Positions 1-10,948 of a stretch of 64,000 nt of DNA are shown piece after piece. The DNA is from Neurospora intermedia (lineage: Eukaryota; Ascomycota; Sordariomycetes; Sordariales; Sordariaceae), in the NCBI GenBank assembly GCA_037102815.1, contig BTPP01000005.1:496001-560000 (forward strand), written 5' to 3'. The notes under the pieces are model-generated. The model worked only from the letters and a program-made list of their open reading frames with translations. It was not told the origin of the DNA and made no database searches. Position 1 is the stretch's first letter. Each line of letters starts with the position of its first letter. Both the position numbers and the translations under genes were made by a program.

Positions 1-1105
1 TTCCAACCCAGCCCTCATGGCAGGAGGTCTCGACGCAGAAGGCAGCGACGCCGAAGGCGAAGGTGAGACCCTCGCGGCCCGCAAGGCCCGTCTAGCAGCT
101 GAGAACCCTCTCCCGCGCGCTCGTCCTGTCAGCGCCGGCTTCTCTTCCGAACTCCTCAGCGAGTTCGGCGTTACCCCCAACGAGGAGGAGAAGCGTCCCA
201 CATCCAAGGACTCCAAGGGCAAAGCACCCGCCTCTGACGTCCCAGAAGAAGAAGAAACCCTCGGCCAGCGCCGAAAGAGGCTACAAGCCGAGCGCGAGGC
301 TCGCGAGCGAGAAATGGCCGCCGGCGCTCTCCCTGGTAATGCTACTACCCAACCCGCCACTAACCCCAACATGCTCGCGGCTCCTCCTCAACCGCGTGAC
401 CGCCGTGACTCCGCCACCTTAATCCCCTTTGATCCCAACAACGTCAACCCTGGCCCTCCTTCCAGGCGCGTATCTCTCTCCGATGTTCTCAACGCCCACC
501 CCGTCGACAGCACCGGCCTCGGCAACCCCCACATCAGCCCTCTCGAACAAGAACGTCTCCGTCGCGAAGCCGAAGGCCTCCGCCAGCAGCGCGCGCAGGA
601 AGCCAAGATGGCTGCCATCCGCGCGCAGATGCCCCAGACGCTTGCTGCACCCGCAATCGGCGCCAGGACCGGTGGGTTCATGGGCGGTATCTATAACGGT
701 GGTGGCGCTGGTGCGAACCGGAGCAATCCGGCCCTCGGCCAAGGGTTGGGAATCGGATTCGACCCGAATGCCAATGCGATCCAGCCTAGGGGTCTGTTGG
801 CGCAGCAGCACGAGATGGAGAAGCCGATGGCTAGGAGGGCTAGTACCATGACGATGGGTGGTGTCGCAGGTGCGCAGTATGGAATGGGAATGGGTATGCC
901 GATGATGGGCGCTGTCTCCAACTACGGTGCGTATGGCGCGCCGATGCAGTTCCAGACGGGACCGGGACAGCAAATGATGATGATGGGTGGACCTCAAATG
1001 GGAATGGGTTATCCGCAGCAGTACCAGCAGCAGCCGCTCCAACAGCAGCCAGGGGCCGGGGGCGTGGATATGGTTGAGAGGTGGAGACAGAGTGTGATGC
1101 CTTGA
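1..1105 (+). CDS. Unrecognised low-complexity protein, 3' part (5' end outside window)
   Basis: The reading frame is open from the first bases of the window through the ATG at 17 and stops at 1105, so this is probably the C-terminal part of a longer protein. A start at 17 (362 residues) cannot be excluded. The visible part is highly charged at first, with two related short segments: TLAARKARLAAE near residue 18 and TLGQRRKRLQAEREA near residue 81. It then becomes rich in Ala, Gly, Met and Gln, with a Met/Gln-rich tail ending WRQSVMP. No catalytic motif, signal peptide or membrane segment is visible. I do not recognise the family; the short C-terminal block looks like a conserved anchor of an otherwise disordered fungal protein. 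Codon use is C-rich at third positions, as expected for a real gene. It is convergent with the UTP12-domain gene downstream. Confidence 0.75.
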   Translation, partial: SNPALMAGGLDAEGSDAEGEGETLAARKARLAAENPLPRARPVSAGFSSELLSEFGVTPNEEEKRPTSKDSKGKAPASDVPEEEETLGQRRKRLQAEREAREREMAAGALPGNATTQPATNPNMLAAPPQPRDRRDSATLIPFDPNNVNPGPPSRRVSLSDVLNAHPVDSTGLGNPHISPLEQERLRREAEGLRQQRAQEAKMAAIRAQMPQTLAAPAIGARTGGFMGGIYNGGGAGANRSNPALGQGLGIGFDPNANAIQPRGLLAQQHEMEKPMARRASTMTMGGVAGAQYGMGMGMPMMGAVSNYGAYGAPMQFQTGPGQQMMMMGGPQMGMGYPQQYQQQPLQQQPGAGGVDMVERWRQSVMP

Positions 1106-1536
1106 GTTGTTGGCCCCTTGACATTTTTCTTCTTTACTTTTCTTATTATGATCTTGAATACCTTTTTTCAGGATTTGTGATCATCTTTCTGGATAACATT
1201 TTACACACACATTTACATTACATACATACATAACATCGCATCGCATCGCAACGCATCGCATCATATATATATCTGGCGTGTGGGATGGGAAATACATAGG
1301 GCAAGACAAAAAACTGTCGTTTCTTGCTTATATACAATACTTCTTTTTATTGCTGCTCTTCATTCATCCTCGCTGCTTGATAAGAAGAAATACCTTGAGC
1401 TGTCATTATAGCATCCACATGTCGTCATATATAGTATAGTTGTAGTAGTTAAACTTGGTGGTTGTGGGGAGGTGAAGAGATGGAAGATGAGAAGAGATGA
1501 GAACACTGCGGAAGACACGTAGCGGTTACATTGATA

Positions 1537-1600
1537 TACATAGCAGTAAAGGAAATGTAGGAAGATATAAATCTACATAGCAGTAAAGGAAATGTAGGAA
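1537..1600. repeat. Two-copy direct tandem repeat, period 37 bp
   Basis: A 27-bp stretch beginning TACATAGCAGTAAAGG occurs at 1537-1563 and again without change at 1574-1600, separated by 10 bp. This looks like a recent local duplication in non-coding DNA. Confidence 0.85.
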
Positions 1601-1860
1601 CATATTGATATATAGTTACATACGCACAAAGAGCAGTCAAGACACGAGATAAATTGCAAACATTTTTTAATGCCCTGAGCCAAAGGTGGTGACATCTCTG
1701 TGCTGTACATATGCATGTGTGTACGTGGATCAAAGTACTACTTCGTTGAGGAAACAAGATGTCTACTATCACTTTCACTTTCACTGGAAGTAATACCTAC
1801 CATAGTCTCGAGTACGAGTACGATACATAGTAAGAGAATTGTCAAATCTGTTGAACACCG

Positions 1861-1890
1861 ATCCATCCATCCATCCATCCATCCATCCAT
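1861..1890. repeat. (ATCC)n microsatellite
   Basis: About seven and a half perfect ATCC units lie in the 3' intergenic region. No coding role is apparent. Confidence 0.95.
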
Positions 1891-2550
1891 GTCTCCTATT
1901 CATCCAAAAGTAAAGAGAGGTACTCACTGACCTTTGCTCCTCAGTCGCTTGATCGACATATCAATCGATGTAATAATTACAGATCGTGAGTTACAAGGAG
2001 GAAACGGTAACCCGTGTTTATAATAATAGTTCGTAGCATTAGTATGTGTCTTTTGCTTGGGAGGTGACTTGGGCAGTGAGCAGGAAGGAAAAATATGAGA
2101 ATACTTGAAGGAATCCAAAACGATGGTGCGTTGTCTTGAATTACCAAGAGACAGAGATGTCCAAGAAAAGAAGGACAAGAAAAGAAAACCCTCCCCCAAA
2201 AAATCTGCACGAAGAAGAGGTAAAACGAGTGACCAGCAATGACAAAACACAAATGTTTATAGGCAACATCGACAAGTCTATATTTACCGAGTAACTATTT
2301 CACCCAAGGTATGTATGTATGTATGTTCAACACCACTACAGTAGTTACTCAAAGTCCCCCTTTTCTACAAAATTCACACACAAAAAAACCAGAATGCAAA
2401 CAACAAAAAAAGACACATGATTATAAACTCCTTAACCCCAAAGGATGCGAAACCTGACGGGATATGTATGTGACAAATGACAAACAACGGCCATGGCCCC
2501 CACCAGCATTTTACCTTTACACCACATCCTCATACCGTCCCGTCCCGTCT

Positions 2551-3813
2551 TTACTTTCTCTTTGCGAATTTGCTAGACGTCTTCTGCACCTTGGCTGGTG
2601 GCGCATCATCCTCCTCCTCCTCGTCATCCTCATCCTCATCGCCGCTCTCCTCAACATCATCATGATCAACCTCATCCTCATCCAGACTCTCCGCATCATC
2701 AAACTCCTCATCGTCCTCCTCATCGTCCTCCTCATCCTCATCACCCTCCTCCTCATCCGACTCGCCATCCGCACCCACATCTATAAGCGCAAAGTCTTCC
2801 TCGGCGGCAGCACCATTGGTGGTACCCTCCTCATCACCCTCCACATACACCACACCCGGCTCATCAACATCCTCCTCCTCCTCCCCCTCCTCTTCTTCTT
2901 GTTCCTGCTGCTCCTCCTTGGCACCGCCCTGCTTCACAAACTTCCTCCACCGCATCTGCTGATCCAGCATATCCAGCTTTCCCTTGAGCGCCAACAGCGC
3001 AGGCAAGCCCCTCGCCCGCTCCTCCAGCACGCGATTCAGCTCGCCCAGCCGCGCCACGACTTCAGGCTGCGCAACCAAGCTCCCGCCGTGCGCGACGAGG
3101 GTGGTCTGGATCCACTTCATCAGCCCAAAGGCGCGACCGGGGCGACGATGCATGCGGGCCGCGAGCTTGGAGAGCAAGACGCCGGCGAGCGCCGAGTCCA
3201 TGCGCGTGATGGTGTTGGTGATGATCTTGGGATCGGACGTCTGCAGACACGATTCGAGCAGGTCCGAGTCGTCGGTGCGCAGGGCTTGGTTGAGCACGGT
3301 GCCGAGGGAGGTGGCGGAGATGGTGGTGCTGCTGCCGTTGGGGCGCTGGACCGTGATGGTGTTGTTGTTTTTGGTGGTAGCAGCGGCGGCAGCTTCTTGT
3401 TGGGCGGCGAGAGCGGAGGCGACGTCGATGGTGGCGTTGCCGCGGGCGAGATCGCCGAATGTAGGGGAGGCATCGTCGTCGTCGTTGTCGTTGTCGTTGT
3501 CGTTGTTCTCTTGGTCTTGTTGGGCAGTGGGCTCGGTGGTGGTCTGCTGCTGCTTCTTCTCGGGAGCGGCGTCGACGGCCTCCTCCTCGTTGTCGCTGTT
3601 CACGTCTTCATTGTCCGAGTCGCTGTAGTGGCTGGAGGAGTCGCTGGAAATCTCAATGGTCTCCGGGGCGGTGGCCTTGGTGGTAGTCGACTTTGGTGCT
3701 GGGCCGGTCGAGACGGCCGTCCTTGTCTCGTCGATCTTGGACTTGGTTGCGACTTTGGCGCTGGGCTTGACCACCGGCTTGGCCAGGGAGAGCGCTTTCC
3801 TCTTGGTAGACAT
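2551..3813 (-). CDS. UTP12-domain protein, likely small-subunit processome component (UTP5/WDR43-like C-terminal domain)
   Basis: A single-exon frame of 420 residues starts at the ATG at 3813-3811. Residues about 170-287 form an alpha-helical block (SLGTVLNQALRTDD..., ALAGVLLSKLAARM, FGLMKWIQTTLVAHGG) matching the Utp12 domain found at the C-terminus of t-UTP proteins such as UTP5/WDR43. Those proteins act in the nucleolus in pre-18S rRNA transcription and processing. The N-terminus (1-115) is Lys/Ser-rich then acidic. Residues about 299-408 are a long Glu/Asp tail, followed by a basic end (SSKFAKRK) that could be a nuclear or nucleolar signal. The family usually carries WD40 repeats before this domain; none are visible here, and I see no upstream exon that would supply them. 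The gene is divergent from the bromodomain gene. An (AC)9 run sits a few bases upstream of its ATG. Confidence 0.8.
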   Translation of the reverse strand: MSTKRKALSLAKPVVKPSAKVATKSKIDETRTAVSTGPAPKSTTTKATAPETIEISSDSSSHYSDSDNEDVNSDNEEEAVDAAPEKKQQQTTTEPTAQQDQENNDNDNDNDDDDASPTFGDLARGNATIDVASALAAQQEAAAAATTKNNNTITVQRPNGSSTTISATSLGTVLNQALRTDDSDLLESCLQTSDPKIITNTITRMDSALAGVLLSKLAARMHRRPGRAFGLMKWIQTTLVAHGGSLVAQPEVVARLGELNRVLEERARGLPALLALKGKLDMLDQQMRWRKFVKQGGAKEEQQEQEEEEGEEEEDVDEPGVVYVEGDEEGTTNGAAAEEDFALIDVGADGESDEEEGDEDEEDDEEDDEEFDDAESLDEDEVDHDDVEESGDEDEDDEEEEDDAPPAKVQKTSSKFAKRK

Positions 3814-3818
3814 GGTCT

Positions 3819-3836
3819 GTGTGTGTGTGTGTGTGT
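3819..3836. repeat. (GT)9 microsatellite just upstream of the UTP12-domain gene
   Basis: Nine GT units on the + strand lie 5 bp upstream of the minus-strand start codon at 3813, so they fall in the 5' leader of that gene as (AC)9. Confidence 0.9.
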
Positions 3837-6800
3837 TGTTTGGAGGGGATTGGAGGGATACTGAGGTTGTCGTGAGGAAGGAAGGAGAGAGAGAGAGAGG
3901 GTCGAGGATGGTTCGCGTGGGGAAGAATCTCTTCCTTTTTCCTTATCGATTGAAAATTATATGGACCGGGATCTGATAAAGAAGGGTATTTGATGCTGCT
4001 GCCAATTGGTCGGTTGGATTATGATAAACAGGTAAATTGTACCACAGCCTGGACAATTCTGTGTTTTCCCGGAATATGCAATAAGCAAAAATGCAAGATA
4101 TTCGAGTGAAATCGGCGAGTTCACTTCAGTATTTGCGTGCTGAAATTGGCTGCTGGAAAAGCTGTTCCAAAGCTGCTGCAAAAAAAAATCTGGATCGCGG
4201 CCAAACTTTTTTTCAAGTGGAAGTCGCTGCAGTCCCACCGGGCCCCTGCCACCGTCCCCCACTTTGGGGTACAAGGTACACTGGAGAACTCTTGGCATCT
4301 GATGAAGGACGATGGCCCGTGCTGCCTTTTGCTCGTCCCCGTGATCTCTCATGTGACTACAGAGCCAGCTTCAACGCACAGTCCATCTGCTGTGGTGAGT
4401 CAGGACCTGTGTGGCTGCGTGGCTGTGCGTTTACGGGAGCGGATTCCTGCGTGATTAATTTGCCTTGAGGCTGCACAACACCGTGAAGCTCGCTGATTGC
4501 CAGACCAAGAGGGACCCGTCTGTTTCATTGGCCAGTTTCGTTCGTTCAACAGCACAGCAGGAAACTTTTTGGGGTCAGACTGAACTCGAACTCGCTGTTG
4601 CCTTCCTGTTGCTGCCTGTCGGTCTCATTTTCAACATTCAACACCATTCGCCCTGTCCAATACTACAGCACTTTTCACTTCGAGTCTTGGACACTTGGCC
4701 ACTTTCAAACCCAAAGGATATCGTCAGGACTCACACCCCAACATCGCTGTACTTCCATCCGTTTCGACATGTGTCCTTCTGTCGCGGTGTGAGAAAGAGA
4801 AATGGAAGGTGAAGGTGAGCCGGGCACGCGACGGGCTGAACAGCAGCTACCCTTGCACCCAAGAGTGGATTATACCGCATTATGGGCTTGGCTTGAAGCC
4901 TGATCCTTGTCATTGAGTGATGTTGCGACTTTGTTGACTCTCAAGCTTCATTTCGAGAAAAACAGAAGAGTCGAGGCAACGGAATTTCGACGAACGAAGG
5001 GAACGCCTGGAGAATGCTATCTCAGTGGAAAAGCAAGCGCGACATGGCCCAAAACGACAAGGCTCGCTTGTCCAAATAGCAATGCTACCTACTATCCGAT
5101 GGTACAGTCCGATGGGAAAGGGCTCGGTCGTCGGTCTGATTTCGCACCCCCTCCCACGAACCCACCTTCCGCGTCTTCTTCTTCCTCCCGTCCACTTGCA
5201 TCTTTCTATTCTCCGCCAAAACAGGAAATAACAAAAAGACACTCATGCACTTACACGCGACATGAGTGGTCTTGTTCCCCTTCATTCTCTTTCTTCAGTC
5301 GACTTTCCTCACCTTGCATTTCAACCTTGCTGTGGTAAACAGCGGTTTCATCAGAATTGTCAAACTTATCGTGTAAGTCGTCGCGCTCTTAAATCCATCT
5401 AGTCGTGGCATGCCGTTTGCAGCCAAATTGCAGTCGAGTGCAACAAACGTTTCACATGACGGAATGCTCCCGTTTCAACATTCAAGGTTCAGTCCTGTCG
5501 TTCAAAGAGTCGGCCGTGGTTGCTACCGCAGGCTCCCATTGTTCAGCGAAAAGAAAGATGCCATTTCTCATCATCCCGTTGCCGTTGCCGTTTGCTTGTT
5601 TTGCTTGCTGCAATTTGCTGGGTTCTCTCCGATGACCTTTGAGCTTCGATACGAAACCGAGGCAGGAGGAGGCTGTGTGCTTTGTTCAGTTCGTGAAAAT
5701 GCTTGTCGACATTTTCTCACTTCTTAGTAGCCATCGATATTCCCTTGACACTCTCCTTAACATTTTTTCTCCCCCTTTTCGAAGGCATCATGGCGACTGA
5801 GGACATCAAACCAGTCGTATCCGGGCTTGTACTTGCACCAATGCAATATCCCCGAACGCGAGTCTGTCCGAGCCCAACAAGTTGTTTGCGCCAGTGCCCT
5901 GCTTGGACATTCTTGCATCCAGGATGAATGACCTGAAGCAGGGCGGCGAATCTGTCGAAATCCAAGGTGAAAAGAAAAACAAGTGAAGCAACGAAACTGA
6001 AGAAGATGAGGACAACTGGCCAATATATGTACCACGGTGAAAACATCAAAGAAGGCGTCCAAGGTCTTGGTGATACGGACGCTTGTGGTTGCACCTCCAG
6101 ACTCCAGTGTCCCTGGTGTCGATCGCGCACGGCCCACAATGCGACAGAGTGGCCAACCAGACGCTCCAAAGCCGCCTCCACCGATTCAGGGAACCAGTCA
6201 GAATGCGGAGCCACCCGCAGGGCCTCGTTGCTGCTGGGGAGCTCGGACAGCTTTCATAAATAGCGTCGAGCTGCCGACCGGGACTGACATGTGTTCTCTC
6301 ACCCCCGAATTTCCATTTGGGAAAAAAAGGGAGACTGCGACGCGCAACACAAACAAGACACCCCCCCCGCTACCGACCATCCAGCCAATCAGCAGCCCCG
6401 AACAACACAGAAGCCACGAACCCCCCTCCACTAGTGTAGCTGCTGCTCGACTCTGACGCGACGCCAGCCGCTTTCTCCCCACTCCCCCCCATCCGTCGTT
6501 TCTTGTGACTTGTACAAGAGAACCTGCGAACCCTCCGTCCAAAAAGTTCCAACCCTTGACTAAAAAATATCTTTTTTTTGCTGTTGCCCGCCCAACCAGC
6601 CAGCCCAGCCCAGCCACACATCCAATCAGATCAGCGGTCTGCACCACCCGACCGCACCACTCCAGCCTCCTCCCCCCCGACTGTGCTGATTTTACGACGT
6701 TTTTCCACCCCCGACGACATCGTATCGCCCACACATTGCATTCGTTGCTACGCAAGGCTGAAGGCCCACAACCGAACTTGATCTGTTCAGCCTCGACCCC

Positions 6801-7469
6801 CCCCCTGGCCCGCGCAACTTCGCAAACTTGTGAGTGGTGGCAACGTTTTTTATTTTTTTTTATTTTCTTTCCCCCCCTTCTTTTCCGATTTTCTTTTCCC
6901 CTCATCCCCCGACCTGATCCGACCCGACCGACGCGTGTGCACGTACCACCACCCGCGCCTCTCGCAACCCCAACCCTCGCGCAATTGCCGACTTTCGAGT
7001 ACTCCCACTCCACCTCAATCGTCGTCGTCGCGCGCGCGCATCGCATCCGTCGCATCGCAAAACGCCACTATTCGCAGTCGCTTCCAGGTCGCAATTGCCT
7101 ACACTTGCGGCGGTTTAACCAACCAGCTACTAGCTGTTGTCGTCGTCGTCGCACACAACACAACACAACACTGCACTCACACACACACACACACACACAT
7201 TTTACATTCGTGCGATAGCACACACCACAACATCATCATCCATTTGATTAAACTTATATAACCAACTCAGGCTATCATCGAATCAACTACTTTTGCATCG
7301 TGTGCACGTCGTTTCGCTGACACGGTTTCTTCAGTTGTTTTGATGCCCCAAATCATTGCTTAGATACCCATTCCCCCCCCATTCAGTTGCGCACACACAC
7401 ACAGACTCAGAGAATATCCACGTGGATAGCCTTTCATCTCGTCTTCTAGCTTTTCCTCAATCTTACTGT
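3837..7469. other. Long divergent intergenic region with the bromodomain gene's leader
   Basis: About 3.6 kb separates the divergent UTP12-domain and bromodomain genes. I find no frame with a recognisable product. The part from about 6,350 onward is strongly pyrimidine-rich on the + strand (C runs, T runs, CCCCCC blocks) and ends in a (CA)11 run, as expected for promoter and leader of a + strand gene. A minus-strand frame at 5717-6214 contains a hydrophobic stretch (WPVVLIFFSFVASLVFLF) but has no start context, splice support or family match, so I leave it uncalled. Confidence 0.5.
7178..7199. repeat. (CA)11 microsatellite in the probable 5' leader of the bromodomain gene
   Basis: Eleven CA units lie about 270 bp upstream of the start codon at 7470, inside a long C- and CA-rich leader. 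Confidence 0.95.
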
Positions 7470-10400
7470 ATGGCAGTTATGACAAGTCAACAAGCTGACG
7501 GCGGCGCGGCTCTGCCCGAGAAGCCCGTCACCATGGCTACTGAGGCGCCTACCGCCACTCCAGATGCGCCAGTGGCAGATGCACCCAAGAGTGATGCTCC
7601 TGCTGCTGATGTTGCTACTGCTACTGCTGCTGCTGATGCTACTGGTGATGCGGCACCAACCCCTGATGCGCCAGTGAAGGATGTTGCAGATGGTGATCAA
7701 CAAAAAGAAACAGAAGTGAATGGGTGAGTTACCTTACCAGTTACCCTGCCTTACCAATCTTGTCCCTCAGCCTTCTTTCACCTGAAGATGACGCATTCAC
7801 TTGCGCTGCCTCGCCACCCAGACCTTTTGCTCACCAACTCCTCCAATACTTGAACCCATGAACGCTAATATCTCCCATTAGACACGACGACGCCGTCTCT
7901 CCTAAAACTCTTGTGCCAGAAACCAAAACCGATAGTCTTCCTACTCCTAAAAACGAACCTTCGTTGGAAGAAGCACAGACCACACCAGCCAAGAAGGAAG
8001 AAGACGCCCCCAAAGCGGAAGAGTCAAAGGAAGGTGAGGGGAAGAGTGACGAGCAGGCTCAAAAAGAGGATGCAAAGCCCGCTCCAGTAGAAGAAGAAAA
8101 GAAGGCCGAGGAACCAGCAAAGGAGGTGGAGGGGCCAAAGGACGAGGGCGACAAGATGGAGATCGATGCGCCAGAGGTACCGGCGGGCGATGCGCAAAAG
8201 GAGCCCGTCGCATCGCCTGGGGAGGACAAGGTTCCTGAACCGGCCGCCGAAGAAAAGCCCAAAGAAGAAGAGAAGTCTGCCGCTGCCGAGGAGACCAAGG
8301 AGGACAAGCCGGCCGAACCAAAAGCTGACGTAGCCACGGAAGCGAAATCTGAAGTGAAATCGGATGACGGACCCGCAGCGAAGGAAAAGGAAGAAGCTGC
8401 TGCTCCTGCCGCAACTGAGACCCCCGCAACTGAGACCCCCGCCACCGAGCCCGCGTCAAAACCTCCCGCCTCCCCTGCGAAACAACAACAGGACGTGGAC
8501 ATGGCTGATGCACCACCTGCCACCGTTGAGGAGCCCGCCAAATCAGAACAGGCAAAGCCCGCCGAGGCGACGCCCACAGCAACCCAACCGGAGACACAAG
8601 ACACTGCTGTCAGTGACGTACCGCCCCCCACGCCCGCTGAAGACGAGAAGAAGGACAAAGAAGCCGCCCCAGCCGCCCCCGTCACCGCAGACACCAGCAT
8701 GTCGGATGCGCCCCCGCCGTCGTCCAAGCCCTATAGAGAACGTGAGGAAGACAGCGAAGATGAGCCTGTCGCCAAACGCGCAAAGGTGTCCCCTATCGCA
8801 GATCAGGCCAGCGCTAAGAACGAGACTAAGAGGGAGGACAAGATGGACGTCGACAGTAAGCCTGCCGCGTCATCTGCATCTACCTCGGTCCACGATAGGA
8901 GCGAGCCCAAGTCGCTTGCGGATGACTCGATTAACCACTTGCCCATCTCGGACTACATGAATCGCCAGATCCGTCAGGTGCTGGCTGGCGTCAAGAAGAC
9001 CAAAGCGGGTTATCACTTCCGTCTCCCCGTGTCGGAGCTCTGGCCGGGCCTGTGGAATGAATACTCGGCCAAGGTTAAGGACCCTACCGACATTCAGACC
9101 ATGGAGAAGCGGCTCCGCGGGAACCTGGCTAAGTACCACACCCTAGGAGACTTCAAGCGCGACTTGGAGAAGCTGGTGCAAAACTCCATCGCCTTCAACG
9201 GTGAGTACCACGATGTCACTGCCGCGGCTCGGTCGTGTCGAGATACTATCTTGGCCCGACTTGGTGGCTGCCCAGCATTTGAGCCGTCGAGGCCAGAGAA
9301 AAAGGACTTTGCGAAGCAGCACCCGACCCGTCATGCGGAACCGAGAGCCGCTTCTCACCTCTCTTCTCCGTCGGCGCCTCTCCCCCAACGCCCCCAACAG
9401 CCCCGCGTTAACACCGCCGCTGTGCCCGCTCCCTCGTCGTCAAAGTCCATCGAGTCCCCTGCCTTTGCCATCCCTGCCAACAACAATGGCATGCCCCTCA
9501 TTCGCCGCGACTCGACCAAGCCCGACAGCCGGGCCAAGCGCCCCGTCAAGCCGACCCATTCCAAGGACCTCGTCTATGACACAAAGCGCAAGAAGAAGCT
9601 CATCCCCGAACTCCGTTTCTGCGAAGAGGTGCTCACTGAACTCCGCAAGCAGAGATACTATGAGTTCAACGAGGCCTTCCAGAAGCCGGTTGATCCTGTT
9701 GCCCTCAACATCCCGACTTACCACAAGATCATCAAGAAGCCGATGGACTTGTCGACGATGCAGAGCAAGCTTAACGCGGGCGACTACGCCAGCGCCAAGG
9801 AGTTTGAGCGGGACTTTGACCTGATCATCAAGAACTGCAGGCTGTTCAACGGCGAGCAGCACATTGTGTATGAGCAGGCTCTGCGACTGCAAAGCCTTTA
9901 CCGCCGTGAAATGTCTAAGAAAGATGAGTGGCTGGCTAAGCATGCGCCTGCTCCTGCGCCCCATCTTTCCTCGAACGCTAGTCCTAGGTTGAAGGATGAT
10001 TCGGACTGGGAGGAACCTGAATCGGAGGGCGAGCCGGAGGTGGATGAGGAACTTAAGGGGGCCCAGCAGCGATTGGCGAGCTACATGAAGCGGTTGGAGG
10101 AAGAACAGAAGAAGATCAACGACATTATGCTCGAGATGAATCCGAATATGGCGGACGTCGAGATTGCACAGTCTGTCGTTGCCATGCTTCAAAAGCAGAT
10201 TATCACTGAGAGGTCCAAGATTGCTTCCATGCAGCCGACCAAGAAGGCCGCGCCTGCAAAGTCGCATCATGCTAACAAGCCTTCGGTCAGCAAGCCTAAG
10301 AAGGCCATGCCGGCCGGCGGCAGCTCTCACCACGCTGGTGGCCATGTTGCTAAGAAGGCTAGCGTGAGCCATTCGAGCATGGGCGGTCACGGAGGCGGTA

Positions 10401-10948
10401 TGGGCGGCATGCCTAAGAAGGCGGCGGCTAGGAAGCCCGCACCTAAGCGGAAGATGGGCACGGTCGAGAAGGAAGTTATTGCAGCCGGTATTGCCGAGCT
10501 GGAAGGCGCACAACTTGAGCGGGCTATTGAGATTATCAAGAGCGACACGGGCACGGGTGAGAACGACTCGGGTGAATTGGAGCTGGACATTGACCAGCTC
10601 TCCCAAGAGGCCCTCACTCAGCTGTACGACCTCGCCATCAAGGCGTTCCCGCACCTGCAAAGGGAAAAGGAACGTACCATGGCTGCCCAGGCGCCTCCTC
10701 CGCCACCTGCTGCGCAACGGTCCAAACCCGTGCAGAAGACCAAGAAGAATAAGCCCATGAGCAAGATGGAGCAGGAGCGTAGACTGCAGCAGTTGAACGA
10801 GCTGCGCGCCCAGGCCGGCCGCCAAGGCTCCGGTAGTCAAGAGCCTCTGGAGTCGATCGAGGGTACGGGAAGGATTTCTGCTGAACCTGCTCCGCAGCAC
10901 CATCGCGAGGAGGACAGCGAGGATGAGGAGAGCTCCGAGGAGGAGTAA
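7470..10948 (+). CDS. bdf1: BET-family double bromodomain protein (BDF1-like)
   Basis: I read two exons, 7470-7723 and 7882-10948, joined across a GTGAGT...TTAG intron. The predicted protein is 1106 residues. The start is the first ATG of the frame, with a second in-frame ATG at 7479. Residues 1-430 are disordered and rich in Pro, Glu, Ala and Lys. Bromodomain 1 spans about 440-548 and bromodomain 2 about 662-770. Both keep the acetyl-lysine-binding Asn (AFNGEYHD and LFNGEQHI). Bromodomain 2 has a classic IIKKPMDLSTM, while bromodomain 1 has the variant VKDPTDIQTM. A coiled region and a basic Lys/Ala/His segment follow, then a NET (extra-terminal) domain at about 944-1010 and an acidic Ser/Glu tail. 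BET proteins bind acetylated histones H3/H4 and recruit TFIID and remodellers in the nucleus. The antisense frame of 548 codons is a shadow of this gene. Confidence 0.93.

Larger units (their letters stand above)
1106..2550. other. Intergenic region between two convergent genes
   Basis: This 1.4 kb holds the 3' flanks of two convergent genes. It contains GCATC-type short repeats near 1234-1263, a 37-bp tandem duplication (1537-1600), an (ATCC)n run (1861-1890) and several T-rich and A-rich stretches typical of fungal 3' UTRs. The open frames here are short, low in complexity and without a recognisable family, so I call no gene. Confidence 0.6.

Noticed and set aside
5717-6214. Minus-strand frame with a hydrophobic stretch
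   Set aside because: One membrane-like segment is not enough: the frame has no convincing start, no splice support and no family match.
6198-7055. Minus-strand frame of 285 codons
   Set aside because: It runs through the C-rich leader of the bromodomain gene and is Gly/Arg low-complexity only.
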